64,000 nt of DNA, from the NCBI RefSeq assembly GCF_019059575.1, contig NW_024881592.1:682001-746000 (forward strand). Direction: 5' to 3'. Origin of the DNA: Amphibalanus amphitrite (Eukaryota; Arthropoda; Thecostraca; Balanomorpha; Balanidae). Shown piece after piece: positions 31,481 through 43,342 of the stretch; position 1 is the stretch's first letter, and the number at the start of each line of letters is the position of its first letter. Below the pieces are notes generated by a model, which was given only the letters and a program-made list of their open reading frames with translations, did not search any database and was not told the origin of the DNA. A program made the translations under genes and the position numbers.

Positions 31481-34400
31481 CCGAAATTGTGCAGTTAAAG
31501 GAGTCGAAACTTGATTTGCGGATGGTCACACAGCTAAGAGATAAAAGAGGGAGTAAAGGCGGAGAGTCGAGACTGGCTGGTGATCAATTTCTCTTGGGGC
31601 TTGAGTGAACGAGGTGTGCTAAAAGGCACTTAAAAGGTTTCCTGATCGTTCGTGTGGGCGGCGGTGGTAAAAGGGTCACCGTAAGGTCCGACCGTGAGCT
31701 ATGCGATGGCGTGCATAGCACTAACGGTGCCGACGGCCTTGGTTTGGAGTGATCAACAATTGGTGATTGTAAAACCGACACTCGGTGCTTGTTTGTGGAC
31801 TGGTGCGGTAGGAGAGGCTCCACGGCAAATTTATTCTACGATCTTGAGAAAGGACTAAAATATTCCAGATGGCGTTGTATTACTTGATCCTTTGTGTGTT
31901 TTTATCACGTGTAGGTTTATTGTGCAATGTGCATACTTTAGATTTGCCATGCACCCAAATGTTGTACTCGTATGCGCACTCTACCACAGTGTACCTACAG
32001 AGCTGCGCTTTGCCTGCAGCTACCTGTCACTATGCGTATGAAAATCGCCACATTGATCAGACCAATTAGTCGCGCCCTCTATCAGCACCGATAATGTGCA
32101 CAGGCCCGCCGGCGGTCAATATTGTCACACGCGGATACCAGACCGATCCTGACCGACTCCCACAAATGTTTTCGATAGTGGACACCGGATATTGAGTTCA
32201 GGAGTTTTGTGATTACCAACGTTTTGCTACATATTACCTAAAGAAGGGTCGGTGTGTTGAGTCGCGTCTGTCGATTACATTGTTTCCTATGGATTTCACT
32301 TGTCTTTGAGGGGATATGGGGTTCTTTTGGTTTGGCAGTTGACCGATGTGAAATGTGTTTGCATTAGTACGGCCGATTCCCGCACGCACTCGAGAAAAAT
32401 GAAGTCTCAGACCTCCCCTGAACAGAAATTCCACACTGGTCACTGCATCCCAATTAGACGGGGCTAAACTGGAACCGTATCCTTCAGCCAATGAAAACAA
32501 AAACAAGTCCCGGGAGAGACGAGTGCTGCAGTGAAGTGGAGCCAGTTATCACCTGTCTCTGGGGAATGTATGTGGGATATTTCGATACGGACAGCGCTAT
32601 ACATTGGGTCCATGTTTGCAAAAGTTCATGTTTCAGTTTTCTACTTTCTTTGTTGGTGACATTCCATCTAGCAAAGCACAGGACAGTTTCTGCCATTTTT
32701 CGTCTTCCGGGTAACATGAAGTTTTTTTTTAATTCAGGGACTTTGCAAGGGGGGTCGCGGGTGTCCGGATTCCCCAATAACTTGACTTTCGTAATGTAGC
32801 CTAATGTACAAGGGTGTACATGTTTTGGGCTTGAACCCCCAATCCTATGACCGTGGCCGAGCCCATGCCTCAAACACCTTCGAAGGCTCAGTTCAAAAAC
32901 ATTTGCGATCGGAATATGCACCTGAGCTACGCCCACATCGACTTGCAAAAAGAAAAAAGAAAAACATTTAATATTGATAATGGGCTAAGTCTCTGGCCAA
33001 TAGCCATAACCACATTTGTACAGAGGCTCCAAGTTACATGTGTATTGTGTTGATTATGATTGCTGGTGAATGCGGTTGATGTGCATTCATCCTGATTCCT
33101 GTGTCGACCTGAGGCTTTGCCATGCTTATCCAGAACAGAGAAACGCCACCAATCATCATACGTCTCCCTGACTGCCCGGCTGTACAGTTCCTCGTGAAAG
33201 TAAACCAACGAATTCACGTGCTGAGAAAACGTTCATTCAACTGCTCACCAGCGCGTGAACTGCATCGCGTTAATGCCCGTCGCGCAGAGGACCAGAATCT
33301 GACGTCTCCAGTCTCCCTGCTCGTTGTTAGCTCTCTGGTAATGATCCGGCTGAGCCCTGTACCAGCCTTGGGGCGTCGACAGACCGGTTCTGGTGTTGTG
33401 GTGTCTGTAAATCTGCGGTATCAGAGGTTCCATCGGGGCCGGTCGGCGGCGAGCCGTGTGCAGTGTGCATGCCGCTAATCTTCAGCGCCCGGCAGTCGGT
33501 GCAGCCAAAGGTAAAGCGAGGGTACAACGCCTCATAATGACACCCGCAAAATTGAGCGATGTAGTCATAGTCGGGAGCGTTGCAATCACGCCCCGTTGAA
33601 AATGTTCCTCTATAGCGTATGTTGGATGTGATGAAATTTGAAAATGCAGATCATCAAAAATGTCCACTGTCGGCACTGAGCCGACAGGGGCGCCTGGAAC
33701 TGGTGTCTCTTCATCTCGTGGCGCCTTTAGGGCGTGATCGTCGTCAGAATGGGCAACTGAATCGGTGCTCGACAACCGCGCTCAGCTACCACCTCATTAT
33801 GCACGAGAACTTGATGCTGGTTCTTATAAATCATGCATTATATTAGGCCTGTAAAATTGGATACCTCCAGCGTTATTCCAGCGTTTTCCTGCGACAGGAA
33901 TGACATTAGTCATCCGGAAGGCAGTGCCATGCACGTGACGGCGGCTAATGGTGGTGGTGCCGCCGGCGTATTAAACGGCTTCACGCAGGGTTTCGCGCCC
34001 TGGTCCTCCCTCTCCGGCCGGAAACGGCTGGCGTCCGGTGTGGTGTTCCGCAGGGGTCGAGTTCAGGGCCGCTGTGCTCTGAACCGTGTCAGAGCATAGA
34101 TCGGAAGCTTGATGGCCCACAGAGAATGGGGAAATGACCTCATATCTCATGGAAAGATACGAGTATGTTTAGGTTGTTCAGTGGCATACATAAAATGCCC
34201 TCCTTGCGTTAAACGTTAAGCATCGGCTTTATTTTTTTTTTTCTCCTCCGACCAATCTCACTAGTGTCGGTTCCAAACTGTGACCGATTCGTCACACATC
34301 TGTTAGCGATATCGCTGTCGATAGTTCCAAGAACACAACACCTGCGTCGGTATCGCCGCACTCTCTGAATCTGCCAGAGAGAGTGGCGGACTCAATAGCT

Positions 34401-34694
34401 GTGCCATGATGAGATGAATCCTTTCAAAATTGAATTCTGTTTAAAACCGGCGATGAGTGACTGAGGTAGGTATGTTGTGATGTTTTTGACAAAGTAGCGT
34501 GGAATGATAACTGATACATATGACAGTCTAAATATTCCTTCGCCGCGTATAAGCTACCTTTGACAATTTTACGCTGATCTATGGTAGCATTTCCAAAACA
34601 TTTTGCCTTGTTTCACATAGCCAGCATTCTGGTATGCTGCTGTTTCAAAGGCCGATCGATTTACGTACCAAAGCCCCACTTCCACTGAGGTGCA
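31481..34694. other. Unrecognised stretch
   Basis: I see short overlapping frames on both strands (for example 32484-32948 minus and 33122-33478 plus) but no domain, no reliable start and no clear splice pairs. No tandem repeats or inverted-repeat elements were found. Diverged genes or exons could be present but cannot be supported from sequence alone. Confidence 0.3.
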
Positions 34695-35890
34695 TTAACC
34701 CGCGCCCTGCTGGGGGGGGGGGTGTTTGAACACCCCCCCTTGTGGTTTTTCGCGAATATCTCAAAAACGGCGGCGCTCCGCGCCGCCGTTTTTGGTACAC
34801 CTTATCATGCATCAATTCTACACATGTTGTGAAAATTTCAGACCAAGGTCATTCAAGGTCAGGTCACCAGGTCACTTGAAGTGACCTCACCTCATAAAAA
34901 GTTTCAATGTCTGTCATAGCTACACCGAGTGACCGATCGCTTTGAAACTTTCAGCGATTGCTAAGAGCAATAGCATGTACAAAATGTATATCTCAGAATT
35001 TTGATATCGATGACCTAAGGTCAGGTCAATTTTGCGACCTCCCCATTATAAGTCAATGGGAGAAAATTGAAATGCGTCTCTTTTGGACGAAAGACATTAT
35101 AAACACTCCCAAACACTGAATTACAAGTGGTTTAGACACACTGAACATGAAAATGGTGTCCGTGACCCCTGTTTATGCCCTGAGGTCATCTTAGGTCACG
35201 AATGGTATCTAACAGTTTTTCGCAAATAACTTTTGATAGAGGCATGCTAGAGCGATGAAAACACATTAGATGTGTTCAGCTCGACGATACGGATCGACTG
35301 ATATGCAACATGACCCTTTCTGGTCAGGTCATGACCTTGACCTGAGGTCAAATTTTCAAGTTGACCTTTCAAGGTCAAGTTATAGTTCATTCGATGCGTC
35401 TTGACGAGAGGAACACGATGCCGGTAAAAAAAGCTCGTACAAGGCTTGGGTCAAAAGTTATTGCAGAAAAACTGTTTCCGAAAAAATCGGCTATTTTTGC
35501 AGTTTTTGCCCCCTGCAGGCAAAACCGTTGACGTTAGGTGAAATCTGAGAGAATTACTCAGAAAGGGCGTTAATAGGGCTATCCAATGCGCTTTTCCGCG
35601 GCGCTCTAGCTCTATTGGTTCCTGAGTTATGCGTAGGCTTCTTGGAAATTTTCGACATTCGACCTGGAAATCGGCGAAATTTTGCCTTCAATGACCTCTG
35701 GTGACCTGACCTTTGACCTGACCAAAAAATTGACCGAAGTGATTTCGTCATTATTTTTGACGCTCTTTCGAACGCCGCCTTCTGCGTATCGCTACGTGGC
35801 CCAGGAGCCGAGTTAGAAGGGGGGGTGTTCAAACACCCCCCCCCCCAGCAGGGCGTGGAAATCCAGGACCCCCAGCCGGGCGCGGGTTAA
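34695..35890. mobile_element. piggyBac-like TTAA element, 1.2-kb subfamily
   Basis: It starts TTAACCCGCGCCCTGCTGGG and ends AGCCGGGCGCGGGTTAA. The left hairpin core GTGTTTGAACAC (34720-34738) and the right core GTGTTCAAACAC (35825-35840) are reverse complements. The right end has an internal TIR copy (CAGCAGGGCG) about 45 bases before the terminal one. GGTCA repeats lie at 34857-34875, 35018-35030 and 35322-35370, and CCATTATAAGTCAATGGG at 35043. It is closely related to 25360-26553. No coding sequence. Confidence 0.88.
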
Positions 35891-36716
35891 GAGGTGACTG
35901 ATGCTTAGTGGCTGGTACTTTGATCACCTCAGGCTTGCCAGGATTTCAGGAAACGGCTCCTGCAGCACGAACTGCGCGGAAGAAGCGACCACCGGCATGC
36001 ACTCTCCATCTCATCCTTGCCGCCATCCTATAACCACATGACTTCCGCAAGCTGCATGTGATTTCCGCCTGTCTGCTCCAACTACGAGATGTGCAAAAGT
36101 TCCGTTTCCTTTGAGCGTCTGTTTCGGTCTGGCCTGTGGAGGTCAAGTCATCTGATTGAATTACTGTGATTTAAGTAAGGAATCTACCTCTCATCCTGTG
36201 ACATACCATGGAGCATTGTGACGCAAGTCGCAGCCTTTTGTGGGTCACAATGTTTCCCCTCCACCTTTTGTCCCCGTGATATCGGCCTCTGTCGACCCGC
36301 AGCAGCTGTTCAGCCATGCACGTCGCTGTTGGTTTAGATGTCACCGATAGGTGTCGTAGCCTGGGGCCAGGGACATGTCTCTGATAGCAGCTAAGTGAAA
36401 TGGGCTCCCGGCGGTGATGTGACCCAAGTTGGTGGTCGTTGCTGCGGGTCCTGTCAGTGGGGCTAGAGTGATTGGTGGTCCCTCCAAGTTTGAGTTGTCA
36501 TAAAGTGATCAGTCGCAGCATATATGCAGACTTGCGATGGCTTCAGTGCCTTAATGGGTCTCAGTCAGTTGCGAGAACCGGAGATTTTGTTGCTACTTGC
36601 TGGGCAAGATCGCTCTGTAGCTTATACCTACATTATTGATGATGATGTTGTTTGACTTCGATATTTAATCTCGAACTACCTGTGCTGTGCCCTTTGCCTG
36701 ATTTCTCATATAGGTA
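35891..36716. other. Unrecognised stretch
   Basis: No supported gene or repeat between the TTAA element and the TA-flanked MITE. Confidence 0.35.
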
Positions 36717-37612
36717 GGGGAGAGTGGGGCAAAGCGGCCACCCGGGGCAAAGCGGCCACCCATCGTTTTAGCCCTTCATAGCTGGCGTCAGTTCCAATTT
36801 ATGGTTTCCAATTATACTTCTCTTCACGGTCGTTCGAATGAGCCAGACCGCGGTTTCAGGCCCATCACCGTTGTTCTGTGAAACACGGAAAAGCATTTCT
36901 TGCCAGGTTACCAACTATGTTTGCAATTTTTAAATGTTATGTTATTCCATAACCCTTTGGAATTTTTATAAGCGTTCTTGTCCATGCATTGCATGGTTAT
37001 CGTACATGTATTCTACCAATTTTAATGTTTTTTACCCCACTAATAGCTAAGCTGGAATATTTTTGTCTCGGACGGTATGCGCGGGGCAAAGTGGCCGGGG
37101 CAAAGTGGCCACCCCCCATTTGGCCATAAGCTGCTTCCATCTGGATAATAAACATTATTTATATTCAAATGTGTCGTCATGCATTCATCTTGGCCACTTT
37201 TCAGTTGCATGAGTTACCAAATAATGCAATTAAATGTTTATTTTCATGAAAATCCTTTCTTTGTTTACCTACAGGTGGAAAATGATAAAGTAAAAATCCA
37301 TCCTCGCTTAACCTTGTCACCATCAAATACCCTAGTCGTACACGAGGCAACTATTTTGTTTCTCATATCGGGATTTGAGAAGACGCCGGTGGCCGCTTTG
37401 CCCCAGGGTATGGGGCAAAGTGGCCAATATGCGTAGGTTTAAAGTTTTGTCAATATCTTTCATATGTGAACGCCTTTGGAAATAAAACGCAGTTGAAATA
37501 AAAGGCAACTTAATAGGGATCACATTGGTATAGAAAGAATCTTTCCAAGTTTAACAATCAAGCGTTGACATCGTGAGAAGCGTTAGGGTGGCCGCTTTGC
37601 CCCACTCTCCCC
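36717..37612. mobile_element. 896-bp inverted-repeat element with GGGGCAAAGYGGCC motifs, TA target
   Basis: The left end GGGGAGAGTGGGGCAAAGCG and its inverted copy at the right end continue to GGCCACCC, at least 27 bp in all. TA precedes the left end (36715-36716) and follows the right (37613-37614). The motif GGGGCAAAGYGGCC recurs at 36727, 36746, 37083 and 37098, and in both orientations around 37388-37425, so it is a subterminal and internal repeat. A TA target suggests a Tc1/mariner-type or related mobiliser. No transposase. Confidence 0.8.
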
Positions 37613-37614
37613 TA

Positions 37615-38643
37615 TGCATAAAACAATTATGGTTCTAGTTCTAGACTTTCCCCTTGCCAATCCTCATCCTACAGCTCGTGCCGACATGCAGCGTTTGACC
37701 ATCTGTCGTCGTGTGCAGTGAAGACACTCCCCGTGAAATAGCTGCCCACCGCCGCGCCGCCTGCCGTCTGCCCGGTCCGGTAACCCGGTGACCTGCTGGT
37801 GAACGGTGACCCGTGACCAGGCGCCGCGCGCTGCTGAGCACGAGCACGGTGAACGGGTGAAGAGAGGGTTAGAGAAAGTAGAAGAGGGGGAAGAGACGCG
37901 TGATGGTCGGGAGCATGGATGATTGTCTTGAACAGTGAAGCGACTGGTTTCTAAGTAGTGCAATCTACAATGAGCGACTGGCTGGTCTTTCAAAGCAAAC
38001 TAACTTTAATCACGGTTTTTTTGGGAACTGAAGGTGCTTCTTTTATATGTGGGAGATCTTGGCCAGTTCAATTTGGACATGGTCAAGTCACTCAGCCCCG
38101 TTCCCACATAAGCTGCCGACTGTGCGCATATGCTCGCTCATTAGGTGTAGTCTGAGGCGCCTGCCGCGCCGCAGTGTTTTGTTGTCATGTAGGCGGTATT
38201 CATTGGCCATGACGGAACCTGGCTGTTTGCCACATTCCGCTTTATACTTCGGGCGTTCCAGCTCCCCGTCTTCTGCATGAATCAGATGAGTGTTATATGT
38301 GTCTCGTGATGTTTTTTTTCCAGGGTGAAACTATGCTCTTCTAGAAATCAACTATATTACATTAGTTGGCTTATCTTACCTGTGCGAGGAAATTAAAATG
38401 AACGACGAACAAAGGCAGTTTTTCCCTCCGAACGTTTTCTGGTCTCAATATCAGGTCACTGGCACGTGGCGTGGAACATTCACCTCGCCATTTCAGGTGC
38501 CGCACGACGGAAATGAGCAACAAAGGATTCCATCCTTCGCACCATTCCTCTTTGATAGCCCCCCCCCCCCCAGCTCCTCTGAAGTGGGGGGGGGGGGGGT
38601 AAGGACCTCGCCCGCCAACGAAGGGCGGGCGGAATCAACGTTC
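37615..38643. other. Unrecognised stretch
   Basis: It contains CG-rich sequence (37740-37840) and, at 38560-38600, a C-run followed by a G-run separated by about 18 bases (CAGCTCCTCTGAAGTG). This could be a hairpin resembling those of the TTAA elements but without end motifs. GGAATCAACGTTC is present twice in tandem at 38631-38656, next to the SINE-like insert. Confidence 0.35.
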
Positions 38644-38655
38644 GGAATCAACGTT

Positions 38656-38975
38656 TGTTTGTTTTTGTTTTGTTGGGTTAGGCCCTTTCGGTCGACAAGA
38701 CCATTGCAGAGCCGGAAGGAAGATAGGAATTAGGGGGAGACATTGGTCTGGGCAGGCACCCTAGTGAGTAGCCGGGGCTGAGCCCGTCCAGAGGACAGGC
38801 CACCCAGCCCCAAGGCACTCACTGCACCCGGCTACGGGGTGCGCTCCCTCAGGAGCAGCGGTGCCGCTCCAAGGGAGCAGCCCGCATGAGATAAAGTTGC
38901 CTGTCCAGCCCGGAGGGGGGTAGCGGCGTGGAGGAGAAGGATTTCAGTATCCTGTGGATAGAAGCACGGATAGGT
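38656..38975 (-). mobile_element. SINE-like retroposon, copy 2 (320 bp)
   Basis: Direct repeats GGAATCAACGTT lie at 38644-38655 and 38976-38987, with a further copy at 38631-38642. On the minus strand it starts ACCTATCCGTGCTTC and ends in an A-rich tail of CAAAAC-type units. It differs from the copy at 29198 at only a few positions, so both are young. No RNA polymerase III box is evident. Confidence 0.88.
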
Positions 38976-38987
38976 GGAATCAACGTT

Positions 38988-40923
38988 CTTGGCTGATGGC
39001 TCTTAGATCCGCGACGATGCGTGTCCGGGCCTCCACGTGCACTCGTCACGGTGTTACTCCTGGTCCGTGACGACCCGTGACCTCCGTGACGGCTCCGTAC
39101 GCTGGGCCGCTGCACTGTGTGACGATGTTGTGACGTGACCTCTGTAACGCGTTACACGCTCGTGACGAAGTTAATGTCTGCCATTGACGTGGTGACTGCG
39201 TGACGTTGAAGGAAAGACAGCTCACTCATGTATCATATCTATCTAATGCCCTTTTTGTAAACGTTTTGGTAGTTAAACAATTTGCTGAAGCATGAGTACT
39301 TGCGAGTCGCGCATTATCCATGCGTCAGAACTCAGATGTCACGGCAAAAGTGAAAGCTGTTGGCCCGACAAAAATGTGATAAGTGCCGTGCGGTGCTACT
39401 GTCGGGAGCACCTGGGATTCTTCTGTCCAACCTGTTGGGACTCAAGTGTCTGCTCTGTCGGAATGCCACTCTCACTGTCTTTCTTTGCGTTCTACGGAGC
39501 AGCTTTACTCTCCCACGATTTCTAGATTGGATTGGTCTTCCCTGATTTTTACTTCATAGCTTCTGTTCAAGCTTTGTGGTTGCCGGGCATGTGTGCCGGT
39601 GCATGCTGTTGGTGTTGATTTCGTAAGTAGCTGCTTTCCATAAAGAGTAACGGTGCTCCCGGGTGGTTTTTCCCATATTTCAGCGGCCCTTCACCTCACC
39701 AGTGTTGAATATTCACCCCATGTCATCCACTTATTCATGACTTTATTTAAAATTGAACGGGAAAGGTTTTTCTATAGAAGTTTATCATGCCTCTTCTCCA
39801 TTCTTTTGGAGACTTGACATCTTATAAAGTTAATTTGGAGGCTGTGCGAGCAAAGCAAACTCCTAAGAAAATAATGACGTTATAGTCATGAGATTACTGT
39901 TACACAACGGTCAAAGGTTCTGGACGCGTGTCCTGCGCTTCTATTTAGGAGTTCCGGACGGATGCAGAAGCGCTATGGCTCACGCTATTCTCACTCGTCT
40001 GGCTGCCTTGCGATGACCTGTTGGACCTACAAATTGCCATATCTTATCTGATGGCACGGTGACCTTGTTTGTTGACCTGCAGGTGACCTGATGATCCATA
40101 GCGATGACCTGATGGCCTGGCATGGACCTGATTACCTTCGCTAGTCAGGTGACTCCTGATCAACTTGCTGACCTTGCATTAGACTGACAATCAGTGGCGT
40201 TACCCTGATGATCATACACTGACTTTCACCTGGGTCAGTACTGGCGCTCGCGTGCGCGCCCATCCCATCGACCACTGCCCGTCAGTCGCGTGCAGTTCTG
40301 ACGGTGATCTGATAAATTGGTAGGTAGGTGAGCTATTGGACGCGACCTGTGCCTCACCCGAGGATGAGGGGCCTGCCGGGCTCGTCCACCTCTTCCGGAG
40401 ATGCATTAACTACTAATGTTCATTAGTTGTATGTGTTTCCCATCTGACTACGCAGTGCACGTTGCACGAATGCACAGCTTACTTTCTGATTCTAAAAACC
40501 AAAACCCTTTCGGAATCTGCAAGTGTTAGATATTGACTGTGGCCTATAACATGTCCTTCCTGAATTTGGTGATTATAAATTATAGGCCAGATGCGTTGCA
40601 AATCTCCAGTTGTATGACATTACCACGGTTACTGACCGAACCTTCTCATGTTCATTTTCCGTTCCCTCGCCACCTTACACCGCCCGGCTGTCACCGATCC
40701 CATCCGACACAGCGCTGGCCGTGTTGTATCACGGTGCAGCCGACCCAAACACACGGTCAGCTCAGCCGGGCCGTGCACAGGGCGCGTCCTGTCTGCCACA
40801 TTCCTGGCGTGACTGGACGGTGCGGTGCACGGTGGGCTGATGTGGCCCACCGCGATCCCCAGGGATAGACGTGGGGAGGGGCTGCCCCGGGGTGGATGGA
40901 TATCCCAGTTATAGCGGACTGCC
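38988..40923. other. Unrecognised stretch
   Basis: The 39000-39210 part is rich in GTGACG words (for example CGTGACGACCCGTGACC). A small frame at 39360-39545 contains two CxxC pairs (KCDKCRAV and LKCLLCRN), but nothing else supports a gene. Runs of TGACCT occur at 40060-40180 without a family context. Confidence 0.3.
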
Positions 40924-41103
40924 CTACTGTGGACGTCAAACCGCGTGGGACGCGACTTTTTCGCAATAACTTTTGAATACGTTGCCTTTCACGAACGAAA
41001 CGTCGGCAATGGACGTTTCAGACCCCGGCCTAATTTTTATTACTAAGGTTTTTCAATGTCCGATCAATGTTTAGGGCACTTCCCGTTCACTCGTAATGCT
41101 AAG
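40924..41103. repeat. Left 180-bp arm of a long-range inverted repeat flanking the LINE
   Basis: From CTACTGTGGACGTCAAACCG to CTCGTAATGCTAAG this is the inverted copy of 47293-47472, with only a handful of differences (about 95 percent by eye). The LINE, its nested element and the CT microsatellite lie between the arms. Possibly the two ends of one inverted-repeat transposon into which the LINE inserted. Confidence 0.88.
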
Positions 41104-41337
41104 TGAAATATCAGCCCGGATGGCGGCTATCGTCAGGCTGCTCGCTTGAAGATAGAAAGATGAAAGATATCCTGGAAAACAGGTAACTACGTGTTTTCTT
41201 GCTCCGTGATCGAGATCGACTGCATACAATCTTGCACGTTTTTTGGATCAACATAAACGTGACGTTGTGTTGCAAGATCTTTCGATCTACCTGAAGAGGA
41301 ATCTGCTGCCGGCAGCGTAACCGGTGAGCGTGTGAAC

Positions 41338-43342
41338 ATGACGACTATTATTAACGAGTTGTTATGTTATGTAATGAATAAAATTGATTTTCTCCCTCAA
41401 GATGCATTGGTTCGTCTTATATCTGAAGCTTTCAACGATGAAGCAGTCGAGGCCGCCAAGAGTCTGCTGTGTTGTCATGTACCCGAGTCGATCAAGGCAG
41501 GTAGTCGACGTGGACAAAACAGGAAACTTTTAAACTTGCAGGACATCTACAAGATGGCTCTTGAATGCGACAGAGCTGAGCTTCCACATTTCGTCGCTCT
41601 TGACCTGAACAAGCTGCCGCCAGTGTCGGTGGACTGTATCGATGTCAGCGCGCTGATGCGAAAACAGCAACTCATGGAAATGGAGATGACGGAAATGAAA
41701 ACGATGATGAACAGCATTATGCAAGTGAGTGTCGACATGTCGAAGAAAGTGGAGAGCGTGATGTCACAGACGCCTGTCATCCCCACTGCATCTCCGAAGG
41801 CTCTTGCGACTGCTGGGAGTTCTTCCGCCGGCCAGGCCGCAGCTCCGCCCCGACCGCGGCCAGCTGCTGTCACTCCTTCGGCAATAGGCCCTGCGGTAGG
41901 TGGGGATGCGAACGGTCAGCCGTGCAGCAGTGGCCGGGACGCTGCTGGCCCACAACAGCCCCGGCGTGATGATGACGGTGCCGGGGCTGCCTCGTACGCG
42001 GCTGTGGCAGCGGAGCCTCCTGGTGCTGAGGGTTGGAGTGTGGCCAACAGGGCCAAACGAGGTAAGCCTCCTGCTGTCAAATCGACTTATCGAGTAAACG
42101 CTGAGCCGAAAAGTGTTGTCGGACAACAGATGTCCAGTCTGATCAAATCTGTAAAGAGTGTAAAGCGCCTGTCGCTGTTTGTGTCCCGCCTGCCCCCTGG
42201 TACTGATGCTGAGGTGGTTAACCCTCGCCCGCACATGCCATTTTCCCATCCTAGAACGCACATGGGGGGGGTGGTTGCCACCCCCCGCGCCATTTCGTTC
42301 CTGTTGGAGATAGAGCTTAGCAGTAAAGACCAAAAAGATTCTTTGGGAAGAGACGAATCCAATGATACCCAGTTTTACCTTCTCAGGTCAGTCATTGACC
42401 TTCCAGGTCAGGTCAAACTAAAAAATATTGCTGTTTTGGGTCACCGTTGGATATCAAGTGCGCTGCTTATCAAATACCGATGACGATGCTGTTTTCTGGT
42501 GCCAAGCCAGCTAGAACCTCTTTGTCACACTACCCGACCAGAATTTTGCTGCTGAGGTCATTTCAGGTCAAGTTAGGTCAAGGTCAATTATATGTGTTTG
42601 TATGTCTGTGTGTGTCTGTGTGTATACTGATGTGTGTACCGATTGTTTTTGGGTCCATATTACATGAAATCATGATCTGAGAAGCTTTTACCAAAAATGC
42701 AGTCAAAAAACTTCACAAAAAGTAAATTCAGCTTGCCTAAAACTTAGATGACCTAGGTTGACCTTGACCCTGACCTTGACCCCTGTACATCGTCGAACAA
42801 CATGTTCCATGATAGGTGGGAGGTAAGACTGGCAAAAAAAGGCCGAAATCAGGGTGTCAAAAGCTCACAAGGCCCATGGCAAGCGCAAGATGTTGAGAAT
42901 TGGCCATTTGGGTCATGACATGACCTGATTAACAAGGTCATATCTCCGAAACCAAAAATCACAGAAACTTGAAATTTTCAGAGGATATCAAGAAAGGATA
43001 GAGGAGCAGCTATACGAAAAATCAGCCTTCTAGCTCTAAAAATGTTGAGTGCAGAGCAGAAAGACTACCTGGGGGGGGGGGGTGGCAACCACCCCCCCCC
43101 CCCATGTGCGGGCGAGGGTTAAGGAGTATGCAAAGGAACAGGTAGGGGCAGCGGAGGTCGTCGTGACCAAGCTGAAGACCAAGTACGACTCTTATGAGTC
43201 ATACAGGCTAGACGTGACAGATCCGTCAGTTGACAATGTTCTCGACCCTGAAATTTGGGCACAGGGGCTTTTAGTTCGACGCTTCTTTTCAAAGAAAGCC
43301 GATAACGCGCTGTCTGAAGGTCATGCGACTGCTACAGTATGA
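41338..43342 (+). pseudogene. LINE ORF1 protein, interrupted by a TTAA insert
   Basis: ORF1 proteins of this group bind the element's RNA in a ribonucleoprotein. I take ATG 41338; an upstream GTG codon is open but is not a likely eukaryotic start. The N-terminus reads MTTIINELLCYVMNKIDFLP, followed by ELPHFVALDLNKLPPV around residues 80-95, a Met/Glu-rich coiled-coil-like stretch (about 105-140), a Pro/Ala-rich linker (about 150-245), and after the insert a lysine- and tyrosine-containing tail with RRFFSKK. The 905-bp insert lies after codon 294. Joining 42221 to 43123 gives one frame of about 367 codons ending in the TGA at 43340-43342. As it stands the protein is broken. Confidence 0.8.
42218..43122. 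mobile_element. piggyBac-like TTAA element (905 bp), young subfamily, copy 2
   Basis: The perfect inverted ends TTAACCCTCGCCCGCACATG / CATGTGCGGGCGAGGGTTAA are identical to those of 7618-8532, and the body is nearly identical throughout. Differences are mostly in the G- and C-run lengths and a few small indels. TTAA is duplicated. It sits inside ORF1 of the LINE, and removing it with one TTAA leaves the frame intact (GTT AAG GAG). It must therefore have moved after the LINE inserted. Confidence 0.95.

Noticed and set aside
39360-39545. Small frame with two CxxC pairs
   Set aside because: Only 61 codons, with an overlapping alternative frame, no domain match and no gene context.
41332-41337. 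GTG as the ORF1 start of the LINE
   Set aside because: A eukaryotic element would be expected to use the in-frame ATG six bases later at 41338.
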